Shown here in pieces: positions 1 to 7,400 of a stretch of DNA of 7,628 nt; within the stretch, counting starts at the first letter, position 1, and each line of letters begins with the position of its first letter. The position numbers were made by a program, and so were the translations under genes. The stretch is from positions 1 through 7,628 of the forward strand of contig JAITHO010000080.1 of assembly GCA_031279915.1 (NCBI GenBank), read 5' to 3'. Under the pieces are notes generated by a model. The model ran no database searches. It had not been told where the DNA came from and saw only the letters and a program-made list of their open reading frames with translations. The stretch is from Tannerellaceae bacterium. Lineage in GTDB: Bacteria > Bacteroidota > Bacteroidia > Bacteroidales > Tannerellaceae.

Positions 1-231
1 TCGCAGCTTCACCTACATGCTTCTTCTTCTGCCCGAAGTGCGCCATTCCTCAAGCAGCTTTTAGTGGTTTAGAAAAGTATGTATATATAATGTATAGGGT
101 TCAAAATTCTTTAGGAATACGTGGCATACTATGAAGGACTGGCGAACCGACTTTTCTTGGCGTAGCGCTGGCCGGTAAGGCAAACAATTTTGCATCTCCA
201 AAATCCTCGAATGGCTTTATGATAGAAGATT

Positions 232-243
232 AATTGTACAATT
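232..243. repeat. Perfect 12-bp palindrome upstream of the TPR gene promoter
   Basis: AATTGTACAATT is a perfect dyad ending inside an eight-T run (242-249), about 15 bp upstream of the likely -33 element of the TPR gene. Its position suits an operator for a dimeric regulator. As a terminator hairpin it would be only five A/T-rich pairs, which is too weak. Role inferred; the palindrome itself is directly visible. Confidence 0.35.
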
Positions 244-258
244 TTTTTTGCATGATTT

Positions 259-288
259 TTTGGGATCAATAAAATTTAAATATATTTG
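259..288 (+). promoter_or_regulatory. Bacteroidetes-type promoter of the TPR gene
   Basis: TATATTTG at 281-288 matches the Bacteroidetes -7 consensus TAnnTTTG exactly. A TTTG at 259-262, 18 bp upstream, fits the -33 element. Transcription would start near 294-296, giving an A/T-rich untranslated leader of about 47 nt before the ATG at 342. No purine-rich Shine-Dalgarno is evident, which is usual for this phylum. Confidence 0.65.
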
Positions 289-341
289 TGCCGGTTACAC
301 AGCTATTCACATTTTTAATAACATAAAATAAAGTCAATAAC

Positions 342-1052
342 ATGAGAAAGTTAAGCTACATCCTGATTGCCGCGCTACTATGCAGTACGGCAGTCTTAGC
401 CCAAAGATCCCAGGACTACGAGAACCTTGGCAGCGCATACTGCCCCACATGTCATCAAGCAACGTGCACGCATAAGGAGCACAAATCTCCCGCCGCTTGC
501 CGCGCGGTTGATTGCGCGCATACCGACAATTGCGTCTTAGGCGCCGCCTCGTCGTGCACCGTACCCCTGCGCAAGCAGCCCGACTGTGCTCGCACATGGT
601 TCCTGAAAGGCTGCGATTACGAAGGCTGCGGCAAGTATGCCGAGGCATTGGCCGCGTGGAAAAAATCAGTAGAGTACGATCCCGCTCAGTCCGAAGTCCA
701 TTACCGCATGGGAAGGGCCTACTACAAGCTCGGACGCTATTCGAAAGCCGTTGAATCCTGCAGAACAGCCGCATATTATCGCCCCGGCTATCTCGACGCC
801 TACTATTGCATGGGCAATGCCCTGTATGAGCAGCGCAATTATGCCGACGCCATTTGCGCTTATCAATTGGCCCTTTCATGCAATCCCAGCTATGCGCAAG
901 TGCACTACAATCTCGGCATGGCTTACGGAAAGAAGTGCATGTATAGCGAAGCCATTTGCGCCTTTGAGAAAGCCCTTCGCATCGAGCCCAGCTATTACAA
1001 GGCTCGCGTGGCGCTCAACGATGCTTGCCGTAAAATAGCGTACTGCAGATAA
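342..1052 (+). CDS. Exported cysteine-rich tetratricopeptide-repeat protein
   Basis: The 236-residue product begins with a Sec signal peptide (residues 1-20, hydrophobic core YILIAALLCSTAV, likely cleavage VLA20|Q21), so it should act in the periplasm or beyond. Residues about 34-82 form a Cys-rich segment without clear homology, starting with C34-P-T-C37-H38 and continuing with C42, C53, C58, C64, C72 and C82. Four consecutive 34-residue TPR units follow (about 83-116, 117-150, 151-184, 185-218), each with the typical small/aromatic pattern and a Pro near its end (DP, RP, NP, EP), then a capping helix (219-236). TPR domains are protein-protein interaction scaffolds; the partner is unknown. 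The mature part has 18 cysteines in 216 residues, including many inside TPR helices, which is unusual. The start at 342 is supported by the signal peptide and upstream promoter. It appears monocistronic. Export and TPR fold are secure; function is not. Confidence 0.88.
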   Translation: MRKLSYILIAALLCSTAVLAQRSQDYENLGSAYCPTCHQATCTHKEHKSPAACRAVDCAHTDNCVLGAASSCTVPLRKQPDCARTWFLKGCDYEGCGKYAEALAAWKKSVEYDPAQSEVHYRMGRAYYKLGRYSKAVESCRTAAYYRPGYLDAYYCMGNALYEQRNYADAICAYQLALSCNPSYAQVHYNLGMAYGKKCMYSEAICAFEKALRIEPSYYKARVALNDACRKIAYCR

Positions 1053-1073
1053 GTTCCATAAACCCCTTTTTGA

Positions 1074-1165
1074 TTATCCGAACCTTTATTCTCGCAATAT
1101 TTTAAGGACTATAAGGAATATATTCCGGTTCTTTAAAAGACAGCAGAGAATGGAGGTTCGGATAA
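1074..1165. repeat. 92-nt imperfect inverted repeat between TPR gene and ald
   Basis: The outer arms TTATCCGAACCT (1074-1085) and AGGTTCGGATAA (1154-1165) are perfectly complementary. The stem continues through two G-U pairs into ATTCTC (1088-1093)/GAGAAT (1146-1151), giving about 20 pairs. After an internal loop, TTTTAAGGA (1100-1108) pairs with TTCTTTAAAA (1129-1138) including a G-U, and the apex is the palindrome GGAATATATTCC (1115-1126). It is followed by ATTTTG, so it could end TPR transcription. TTTTG also occurs just outside both ends (1068-1072 and 1167-1171), which would fit a small miniature inverted-repeat element with a 5-bp duplication, although in AT-rich DNA that match may be chance. 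Confidence 0.6.
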
Positions 1166-1203
1166 ATTTTGCCCTTATGTGTGACACTATGTAAGAAACG
1201 ACC

Positions 1204-1211
1204 TATATTTG
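1204..1211 (+). promoter_or_regulatory. -7 element of the ald promoter
   Basis: TATATTTG matches TAnnTTTG exactly and lies 30 bp before the ald ATG. The best upstream partner is a weak TGTG at 1179-1182 (21-bp spacer); no good TTTG is present at -33. This placement makes ald an independent transcription unit with an untranslated leader of about 24 nt. Confidence 0.55.
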
Positions 1212-1241
1212 CGACCAAAATAACCCTTAAATATTGACAAT

Positions 1242-2327
1242 ATGATAATCGGAGTACCCAAAGAAATCAAAAACAACGAGAACCGCGTGGCTCTCACCCC
1301 GGCCGGAACCAAAGAGCTTGTAAAGCGCGGCCATACCGTTAACGTACAGCAAACCGCCGGTCAAGGCAGTAGTTTCACCGATACCGAATACGAAATCGCC
1401 GGCGCTGTCCTCCTTCCCACGATTGAAGATGTATACCGCTCCTCGCAGATGATCATGAAAGTGAAAGAACCTATTGCAGCCGAGTACGACCTGGTTCAGC
1501 CCGGGCAGTTGCTCTTCACCTACTTCCATTTTGCTTCGGACGAAACCCTCACCCGCGCCATGATGAAAAGCCATGCCGTATGCCTTGCCTACGAGACGGT
1601 GGAAGGTCCCGGACGCAGTCTGCCCCTCCTTATTCCTATGAGCGAAGTTGCCGGACGCATGTCGGTTCAGGAAGGCGCTCGCTTCCTCGAGAAGCCTCAG
1701 GGAGGCAAAGGGATCTTGCTCGGCGGCGTTCCCGGAGTGAAGCCGGCTAAGGCGCTCATCATTGGCGGAGGCATTGTGGGCTATCATGCAGCTCTCAAAG
1801 CGGCTGGCATGGGAGCCGACGTTGTGATAGCCGACCTTTCCCTTCCGCGCCTGCGCTATCTGAGCGAAATAATGCCGGCCAACGTGCGGACTCTATGCTC
1901 CTCAACGCACGTCATAGAGCAGGAGCTGCCCTCGACCGACCTCGTTATCGGAGCCGTGCTGGTTCCCGGAGCTAAGGCTCCGCACCTCATCACCCGCGAT
2001 ATGCTGAAGCTGCTCCGTCCGGGAAGTGTGATGGTCGACGTGGCTATCGATCAGGGCGGCTGCTTCGAGACATCGCATCCTACCACCCATGCCGATCCGG
2101 TATACGAGATCGACGGCGTGCTCCATTATTGCGTTGCCAACATTCCCGGAGCCGTTCCTCAAACTTCCACCCTTGCCCTCACCAACGCAACCCTTCCTTA
2201 TGCGATCAAGCTTGCCGGACAGGGATGGGAAGCTGCTTGCTCGGAGGATAAAGGTCTGGCTCTTGGACTGAATATCGTTGACGGCAAGATTGTCTATCCC
2301 GCCGTGGCCGAAGCCTTCGGATTATAA
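1242..2327 (+). CDS. ald: Alanine dehydrogenase (NAD-dependent)
   Basis: A 361-residue cytosolic enzyme catalysing the reversible oxidative deamination of L-alanine to pyruvate, ammonia and NADH (EC 1.4.1.1). The N-terminal AlaDh/PNT domain opens with MIIGVPKEIKNNENRVALTP. The substrate and catalytic residues known in the family occur at the canonical numbers: R15, K75 (KVKEP), H96 (TYFHFA) and D270 (DVAIDQGGC). The Rossmann NAD-binding loop is G175-G-G-I-V-G180, with acidic D198 at the end of the second strand, which favours NAD over NADP. The signature IPGAVPQTST with ALTNATLPY follows at about 301-320. Family members are usually about 370 residues; this one is a few residues short at the C-terminus but otherwise intact. 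It could assimilate ammonia or feed alanine into pyruvate; the window does not decide which. It is separated from both neighbours by structured intergenic DNA, so it is probably monocistronic. Confidence 0.97.
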   Translation: MIIGVPKEIKNNENRVALTPAGTKELVKRGHTVNVQQTAGQGSSFTDTEYEIAGAVLLPTIEDVYRSSQMIMKVKEPIAAEYDLVQPGQLLFTYFHFASDETLTRAMMKSHAVCLAYETVEGPGRSLPLLIPMSEVAGRMSVQEGARFLEKPQGGKGILLGGVPGVKPAKALIIGGGIVGYHAALKAAGMGADVVIADLSLPRLRYLSEIMPANVRTLCSSTHVIEQELPSTDLVIGAVLVPGAKAPHLITRDMLKLLRPGSVMVDVAIDQGGCFETSHPTTHADPVYEIDGVLHYCVANIPGAVPQTSTLALTNATLPYAIKLAGQGWEAACSEDKGLALGLNIVDGKIVYPAVAEAFGL

Positions 2328-2407
2328 TATAATAATGTAAGAAAACATATAGCCGGAACCGCCTTACTTTTTGTTTTGAGGAAATAACAGTCGCTAAGAT
2401 TTTTTAA

Positions 2408-2415
2408 TATCTTTG
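2408..2415 (+). promoter_or_regulatory. -7 element of the susCD leader
   Basis: TATCTTTG is an exact TAnnTTTG match. The nearest TTTG upstream (2375-2378) is 29 bp away, longer than usual, so the -33 part is weak. Transcription from here would begin near 2422, about 25 nt before the small ORF at 2447, and would cross the (AG)19 tract and the terminator before reaching susC. Confidence 0.5.
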
Positions 2416-2446
2416 TGCAGTAACATAAATTGATACCAATTAGGAA

Positions 2447-2601
<155 letters not shown>

Positions 2602-2602
<1 letters not shown>

Positions 2603-2646
2603 GAGGCCTTTGGGGACATACAACATCCCCGAAGGCCTCTTTTTTT
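2602..2646 (+). terminator. Strong intrinsic terminator between leader ORF and susC
   Basis: The 5' arm 2602-2616 (AGAGGCCTTTGGGGA) pairs with 2626-2640 (TCCCCGAAGGCCTCT) over 15 pairs with one G-U and a 9-nt loop, followed by an unbroken T run through 2646. It is among the best intrinsic terminators one could expect, yet it sits 65 bp upstream of the susC start codon. Either it ends a separate leader transcript, or it is an attenuator that must be bypassed for susCD expression. Confidence 0.92.
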
Positions 2647-2674
2647 ATACCCGTAAATCACTTGATTAGATAGA

Positions 2675-2682
2675 TATATTTA
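2675..2682 (+). promoter_or_regulatory. Possible proximal -7 element for susC
   Basis: TATATTTA matches TAnnTTTG at all but the last base and lies 30 bp before the susC ATG, downstream of the terminator. No convincing TTTG is found 18-21 bp upstream. If active, it would let susCD escape the attenuator; if not, expression depends on read-through from the promoter at 2408. Confidence 0.3.
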
Positions 2683-2711
2683 GTAGTGTTAAACAATTAA
2701 ATTCGTACTTT

Positions 2712-5672
2712 ATGAAACATGTAAAAAACATGATTTGCTCCTTAGGCTTGATTCGCAAGTTGGGCTTACTGACTTTGCTTATGAGCCTTTTCCTGACCAC
2801 CGCCTTTGCTCAGCAATTGACGGTGAAAGGTAAGGTGTTAGATGAATTTGGCGAAGGAGTTATCGGAGCCAATATTCTTGAAAAAGGCACCACCAATGGT
2901 GTTACTACCGACCTTGACGGTAACTACACTATCGTGATTGCTAATGCACAACGTGCCGTCATTCAGTTTTCCTATATAGGATACAACACGAAGGACGAGC
3001 CTGTTGGCGACCGCACCACCATCGACGTAACCCTCGATCCATCGGTTGTTAACCTGGGCGAAGTTGTAGCTATTGGCTATGGAACTCAAACTCGGCGCGA
3101 GATAACCGGTTCGGTTGCCAACGTTACGCAGGAGAACTTTAATAAGGGTGTAACCCGCGACGCTGCCGCTCTCCTGCAAGGCAAAGTTGCCGGCTTGAGC
3201 ATCACGACAGGCTCGGGCGACGTTGCTGCCAATCCAACTATCCGCCTCAGAGGTATATCGACCTTGCAGAACGACCGCGGGCCCTTCATCGTTATCGATG
3301 GAGTTCCGGGTGGAGACATGGCTTCGGTTGCACCGCAAGACATCGAATCGATCTCGGTGCTGAAGGATGCATCTTCGGCTGCCATCTACGGATCTCGCTC
3401 TGCGGGTGGTGTTATCCTCATCACTACCAAGAGGGGATCGGCCTCCAAGACGATGGTCTCTTACGAAGGCTATCTGGCAACATCGAGCTTGGCCAACAAG
3501 CCTGATCTGATGACTGCCGAGCAGTGGAGAGAATATGCCAAATCGAAAAGCCTTGATACCTCCCCCTACGATAAGTACGGCGCCAACACTGACTGGTTCG
3601 ACGAGATATCCCGCACGGGAGTCGCCCATAATCACAGCGTGTCGATGTCGGGCGGAGGATCGAAGAACAACTATCGCGCATCCTTCACCTACCTGAGCAA
3701 CGAAGGCGTAATGCGCGACAACAGCTTGGAGAAATACAGCTTCCGCTTCCAGTTCCAGCAGCGTGCCATCGACGATCGCTTGCGCATTGGCCTCACAGGC
3801 TCCGGAACGCTCAGCGATCGCAATGATACCGAAGCCCGCAACTTCGTGCTTGCATACAGCTTGCCGCCGGTTTATCCCGTTAAGCTCTCCGACGGCTCAT
3901 GGTTCGATACGCGCGAGTACGACCAGGGCAATCCGGTGAGGAATCAGGAGTATAACACCGACAAGTTCTCCAACTCGCTCTTCTACGGAGCCGGCGACCT
4001 CTCCTTCACACTTATGGATGGCCTCGACATCAAACTGTCGCTCTACAAGAGCCGTCACATGCAGGACAGAAGCCAGTACAACAACTCCGAAACCGAGCGC
4101 GGACGCGACAACGGCGGATGGGGCGAACGCGACAACCAGAAATGGGACAAGAACCTCATGGAATGGCTCCTCGAATACACCAAAGCCTTCGGAGCATCGG
4201 AACAGCACAGGCTCAACGCCATGCTCGGATACTCGTGGGAGGAGAACGAATGGTCGAAAGCCCGCGTGGCCAACCGTAATTTCGTTACCGACATGCTCGG
4301 AGCAAACAGCCTCCAGTCAGGACAGGGACTTCGAGCCAACGACATCGAATCGGCTCGCAACATGAATCGCCTGATCTCCTTCTTCGGACGAGCGCATTAC
4401 AGCTACCTGGAAAGGTACATGCTTACGGCCACGATTCGCCGCGACGGATCATCCAAGTTCGGAGCTAACCACAAGTGGGGTATCTTCCCCTCGGCTTCGG
4501 CAGCTTGGGGAGTATCGCAGGAGGGTTTCATGCAAGACGTAAAGTGGGTTGACGACCTCAAGTTCCGCGTAGGATACGGCGTGACCGGTAATCAAGACGG
4601 CCTCGATCCCTACAAAACCCTTGAGCTCTACGGAACCGACAATACCTACTACGACAACGGCTCCTGGAAGACCGCTTATACCATCAATCAGAATCCTAAT
4701 CCCAACCTCAAATGGGAAGAGACAGCAATGTTCAACATAGGCGTAGACTTCGGACTCTTCAACGGACGGCTCAACGGTACTCTCGAATGGTACGACAAGC
4801 GCACCCGCGACATGCTCTACACCTATCGCGTTCCGTCGCCCCCATACATGTATCGCGACATGATGGCCAACGTTGGCGACATGCAGAACACCGGTATAGA
4901 GCTTGCCCTCTCCTGGAACGCCATCCGCACCAAGGATCTCCAATGGACAACATCGTTCACGTTCGACCATAACACCAACAAGATTACCAGCCTCGCTAAT
5001 GACCTCTACACCACCAGCCGTGTGTACGTTGGCGACGCATGGATTCGCGGTGGTTCGGGTAATACAACCCACGTTGTTGAAGAAGGTCGCCCCGTTGGCC
5101 AATTCTTCGGATGGAAGTTCCTCAAGTTCGACGAAAGCGGACACTACGTGATGGAAGACCAAAACGGCGACGGCATCATCACCGACGACGATCGCACCTA
5201 CATAGGCTCAGCGCTGCCCGATCTTACTTTCGGTTGGAATAATCAGTTCAACTATAAGAATTGGGATCTCTCCTTCTTCTTCCGCGGAACTGTTGGGAAC
5301 AAGGTACTCAACCATTCGCGCATGGCTTATGCCCAGTCGGGATACCTCATCGGAGGCAACGCCCTGAACGATCCCCTTGTTTACGAGCTCACGGAAGTAC
5401 CTAAATACTGCTCGCTCTACATCGAAGACGCATCCCATATCCGTCTCGACAACCTTGCCTTTGGGTATACCTTCAACACTAAAAACGTAAGCTGGCTCGA
5501 CCGCGCGAGAGTATATGTAACCGGACAGAACCTCTTTGTACTGACAGGCTACAAGGGCGCCGACCCCGAAGTCAACATGGATCGCAACAACGGACTCTCA
5601 CCCGGAGTACAAGACCGTGAATTTTATCCCAAGGCACGCACCTTCTCCGTTGGAGTAAGCCTCATCTTCTAA
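2712..5672 (+). CDS. SusC/RagA-like TonB-dependent outer-membrane transporter
   Basis: A 986-residue outer-membrane importer that works with the downstream SusD-like lipoprotein and is powered by TonB-ExbBD. The signal peptide covers residues 1-33 (cleavage AFA33|Q34). A carboxypeptidase-regulatory-like beta-sandwich follows (about 36-109: VKGKVLDEFGEGVIGANI, then GNYTI and IQFSYIGY). The SusC linker/TonB-box-like motif EVVAIGYGTQ is at 117-126. The plug spans about 130-242 and has the family signatures LQGKVAGL, IRLRGIST, FIVIDGVP, LKDASSAAIYGSRSAGGVI and ITTKRG. The rest is a 22-strand-type barrel, with VSMSGGGSKNNYRASFTY near its start, the acidic DQNGDGIITDDDRTYIG segment at about 816-832, and a terminal FSVGVSLIF ending in Phe, as expected for outer-membrane assembly. 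Length is typical and nothing is broken. There is no N-terminal STN signalling domain, so it is not a sigma-factor transducer type. Substrate (glycan or peptide) cannot be read from sequence. Transcribed with the SusD gene. Confidence 0.97.
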   Translation: MKHVKNMICSLGLIRKLGLLTLLMSLFLTTAFAQQLTVKGKVLDEFGEGVIGANILEKGTTNGVTTDLDGNYTIVIANAQRAVIQFSYIGYNTKDEPVGDRTTIDVTLDPSVVNLGEVVAIGYGTQTRREITGSVANVTQENFNKGVTRDAAALLQGKVAGLSITTGSGDVAANPTIRLRGISTLQNDRGPFIVIDGVPGGDMASVAPQDIESISVLKDASSAAIYGSRSAGGVILITTKRGSASKTMVSYEGYLATSSLANKPDLMTAEQWREYAKSKSLDTSPYDKYGANTDWFDEISRTGVAHNHSVSMSGGGSKNNYRASFTYLSNEGVMRDNSLEKYSFRFQFQQRAIDDRLRIGLTGSGTLSDRNDTEARNFVLAYSLPPVYPVKLSDGSWFDTREYDQGNPVRNQEYNTDKFSNSLFYGAGDLSFTLMDGLDIKLSLYKSRHMQDRSQYNNSETERGRDNGGWGERDNQKWDKNLMEWLLEYTKAFGASEQHRLNAMLGYSWEENEWSKARVANRNFVTDMLGANSLQSGQGLRANDIESARNMNRLISFFGRAHYSYLERYMLTATIRRDGSSKFGANHKWGIFPSASAAWGVSQEGFMQDVKWVDDLKFRVGYGVTGNQDGLDPYKTLELYGTDNTYYDNGSWKTAYTINQNPNPNLKWEETAMFNIGVDFGLFNGRLNGTLEWYDKRTRDMLYTYRVPSPPYMYRDMMANVGDMQNTGIELALSWNAIRTKDLQWTTSFTFDHNTNKITSLANDLYTTSRVYVGDAWIRGGSGNTTHVVEEGRPVGQFFGWKFLKFDESGHYVMEDQNGDGIITDDDRTYIGSALPDLTFGWNNQFNYKNWDLSFFFRGTVGNKVLNHSRMAYAQSGYLIGGNALNDPLVYELTEVPKYCSLYIEDASHIRLDNLAFGYTFNTKNVSWLDRARVYVTGQNLFVLTGYKGADPEVNMDRNNGLSPGVQDREFYPKARTFSVGVSLIF

Positions 5673-5699
5673 ATCAACAACAATTCAAGATATAGAATT

Positions 5700-7244
5700 A
5701 TGAAAAAGATATATAGTATAGCATTATCACTCGCCGCAGTATGCACCCTGATGTTTACCGCATCATGCACCGACCTCGACGAAGTAGTATACGACAAGAT
5801 ACCCTCCGACCAGTTCGGCCAAACCCCCGATCAGATCAACTCTATCATCGGCCCCGTATATAAAACCCTCAAAGCCTACTGGCCCGGCGACCTCTTTTGC
5901 GTCACTGAAGAGAGCTCCGACATGGCCGTAACTCCAACCCGCCGCGGAGGCGACTGGTGGGACGGCGGCGTTCACATGGAGCTCGGCCTGCACACCTGGA
6001 CTACGCGCACAAACCCCCTCAACAGCTCCTGGAACGCATGTATGGACGGAGTTTCGCGCTGCAACCAGGTTTACGCCATCATTGAGAACACTCCGATGGA
6101 CGAAGCTCTCAAAGCTCGCACCCTTGCCGAAATCCGCGGCGTCAGAGCCTTCTGGTACTACGTAGCAGTCGACATGTTTGGCAACGTACCCCTCGCAACC
6201 GACTTCAATAACACCGAAGTGCCCGGCACAACCAAGCGCGCCGACGTTTATAAGTTCATCATCGACGAGCTTAACGACATCAAAGACAAGGTGCGGCCCG
6301 AAGTTAACTCCAGCTCCTACGGCAAGTTCACCCGCGGCGTGGCCTATACCCTCCTGGCCAAGATGTATCTCAACGCCGAAGTATGGATAGGAACTCCCAA
6401 CTGGGCAGGCGTAGTTGCAGCATGCGACGAGGTGATGAAGCTCGACTACATCATCGAGCCCGACTGGAAAACCAGCTTCTTAGTCAACAACGAAGTATCC
6501 AAGGAAATTATCTTCCCCATCACTTTCGGACGGACCGACGGCGGCAACCAGCTCCACTACCGCACCCTCCACTATCTCGACCCCATCACCCTGGGCATGA
6601 ACATAGGGACATGGAACGGAATATGCGCTAACCCCGAATACGTAGCCCAGTTCGACATCGACGACAAGCGCTACGAAGGCTCCTTCCTCATGGGCCCGAT
6701 GGTCGACCCCGCCACCGGCTTAGTGCAGATCACAGCCCACGGCCGCGAGCTCATCCATACCATCGAGCTGCGCACCATTGAGAATACCGAAAAGGACGGA
6801 ACACTCTGGGGCGAGGTCAATCAGGAAGACGGAGCCCGCGTCAACAAATGGGTATTCGAGAAAGGCCTGTCGAGCTCCGACCAGGAGAACGACTTCGCCA
6901 TCTTCCGCCTTGCCGACGTCTACCTCATGAAAGCCGAAGCCCTCATCCGCCTCGGGCAAGACAATGCCGAAGCCACCCGCCTTGTCAACGTCATCCGTGA
7001 GCGCGGATTCGGCGACAACAGCAAGAACTACACGGCAGCCACCCTCGACGACGTCTACCTGGAGCGCCGCCTCGAACTTGCCTGGGAGAACGTATCCCGC
7101 CAGGACATGATACGCTTCGGAACCTTCCTCCAGCCGACCCTTTGGAGAACCAAAGTCTCGGAGCCCTTCCGCCTCCTCTTCCCCATTCCGAACGCAGCCA
7201 TGCAAAGCAACGACAAGCTCGTTCAGAATCCGGGATATAATTAA
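5700..7244 (+). CDS. SusD/RagB-like surface nutrient-binding lipoprotein
   Basis: A 514-residue lipoprotein expected to sit as a lid over the SusC-like barrel and capture substrate. The lipoprotein signal ends in TAS-C23, and the acidic residues right after the cysteine (CTDLDE) fit the Bacteroidetes surface-export signal. SusD-family features follow: an N-terminal segment YDKIPSDQFGQTPDQINSII (31-50), the aromatic stretch RRGGDWWDGG (81-90) and HTWT, WNACMDGVSRCN (111-122), the TPR-like helix RGVRAFWYYVAVDMFGNVPL (146-165), FRLADVYLMKAEAL in the C-terminal SusD domain, RRLELAWE, and the typical terminus LFPIPNAAMQSNDKLVQNPGYN. The length is typical. The gene starts 27 bp after the susC stop with no promoter or terminator in the gap, so they are co-transcribed. 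The ligand is unknown; the Trp pair at 86-87 is a plausible but unproven contact. Codons are strongly C-ending, like the 3' part of susC. Confidence 0.97.
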   Translation: MKKIYSIALSLAAVCTLMFTASCTDLDEVVYDKIPSDQFGQTPDQINSIIGPVYKTLKAYWPGDLFCVTEESSDMAVTPTRRGGDWWDGGVHMELGLHTWTTRTNPLNSSWNACMDGVSRCNQVYAIIENTPMDEALKARTLAEIRGVRAFWYYVAVDMFGNVPLATDFNNTEVPGTTKRADVYKFIIDELNDIKDKVRPEVNSSSYGKFTRGVAYTLLAKMYLNAEVWIGTPNWAGVVAACDEVMKLDYIIEPDWKTSFLVNNEVSKEIIFPITFGRTDGGNQLHYRTLHYLDPITLGMNIGTWNGICANPEYVAQFDIDDKRYEGSFLMGPMVDPATGLVQITAHGRELIHTIELRTIENTEKDGTLWGEVNQEDGARVNKWVFEKGLSSSDQENDFAIFRLADVYLMKAEALIRLGQDNAEATRLVNVIRERGFGDNSKNYTAATLDDVYLERRLELAWENVSRQDMIRFGTFLQPTLWRTKVSEPFRLLFPIPNAAMQSNDKLVQNPGYN

Positions 7245-7267
7245 GCATCCAGTCTAAACATAGCTTA

Positions 7268-7310
7268 GCCCTCCGGCTTCCATTCAGCGAAGTCGGAGGG
7301 CTTTTTTTTT
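7268..7310 (+). terminator. Intrinsic terminator of the susCD operon
   Basis: Arm GCCCTCCGGCTTC (7268-7280) pairs with GAAGTCGGAGGGC (7289-7301) over 13 pairs with one G-U and an 8-nt loop, followed by nine T. It begins 24 bp after the SusD stop and closes the operon after two genes. Confidence 0.95.
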
Positions 7311-7325
7311 GCAACATTCCCACAA

Positions 7326-7397
7326 AGGCGGTCATTCCCGCCTCCGAATATGGCAGGCGCCTGGCCAGGACAGTAATGTGTCAAAAGTTTGTCCTGG
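7326..7397. repeat. Cluster of short GC-rich inverted repeats
   Basis: Three kinds of dyad lie side by side: AGGCGG (7326-7331)/CCGCCT (7338-7343) with a 6-nt loop; overlapping perfect palindromes CAGGCGCCTG (7354-7363) and CCTGGCCAGG (7360-7369); and CCAGGACA (7365-7372)/TGTCCTGG (7390-7397) with a 17-nt loop. None has a T tract, so they are not terminators. They border the 42-bp array. No gene is visible here. Confidence 0.5.
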
Positions 7398-7400
7398 TGG

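Larger units (their letters stand above)
1..341. other. Intergenic region without a confident gene
   Basis: The three forward frames close at 70-72, about 62-64 and 131-133, so any upstream + strand gene contributes at most a short C-terminal tail that I cannot identify. On the - strand an ATG at 48-46 opens a frame that runs to the left edge (16 codons, beginning MAHFGQKKKHVGEAA), possibly the first residues of a divergent gene; this is too short to support. The rest is AT-rich toward the right, with a 12-bp palindrome at 232-243 followed by a T run and a promoter at 259-288. I see no RNA gene here. Confidence 0.5.

Noticed and set aside
334..879. 181-codon ORF on the - strand opposite the TPR gene
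   Set aside because: Arg/Cys-rich, low-likelihood composition, no domain, and fully antisense to a gene with a signal peptide and four clear TPR units.
342..1052. Calling the TPR protein a c-type cytochrome because of CPTCH
   Set aside because: Only one CXXCH in a chain with 18 cysteines, no cytochrome c fold or distal Met context visible, and no heme-maturation genes nearby.
1227..1787. 186-codon ORF on the - strand opposite ald
   Set aside because: The + strand encodes alanine dehydrogenase with all catalytic residues; the antisense product shows no recognisable motif.
2337..2372. Terminator for ald
   Set aside because: GTAAG/CTTAC followed by five T has only five pairs and a 21-nt loop, too weak to call.
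2838..5162. Several - strand ORFs of 85-265 codons opposite susC
   Set aside because: All mirror the coding bias of susC; none has a start context, signal or domain.
6720..7335. - strand ORFs of 161 and 114 codons opposite the 3' end of the SusD gene
   Set aside because: Antisense to the conserved SusD C-terminal domain, and one runs through the operon terminator; no supporting motif.
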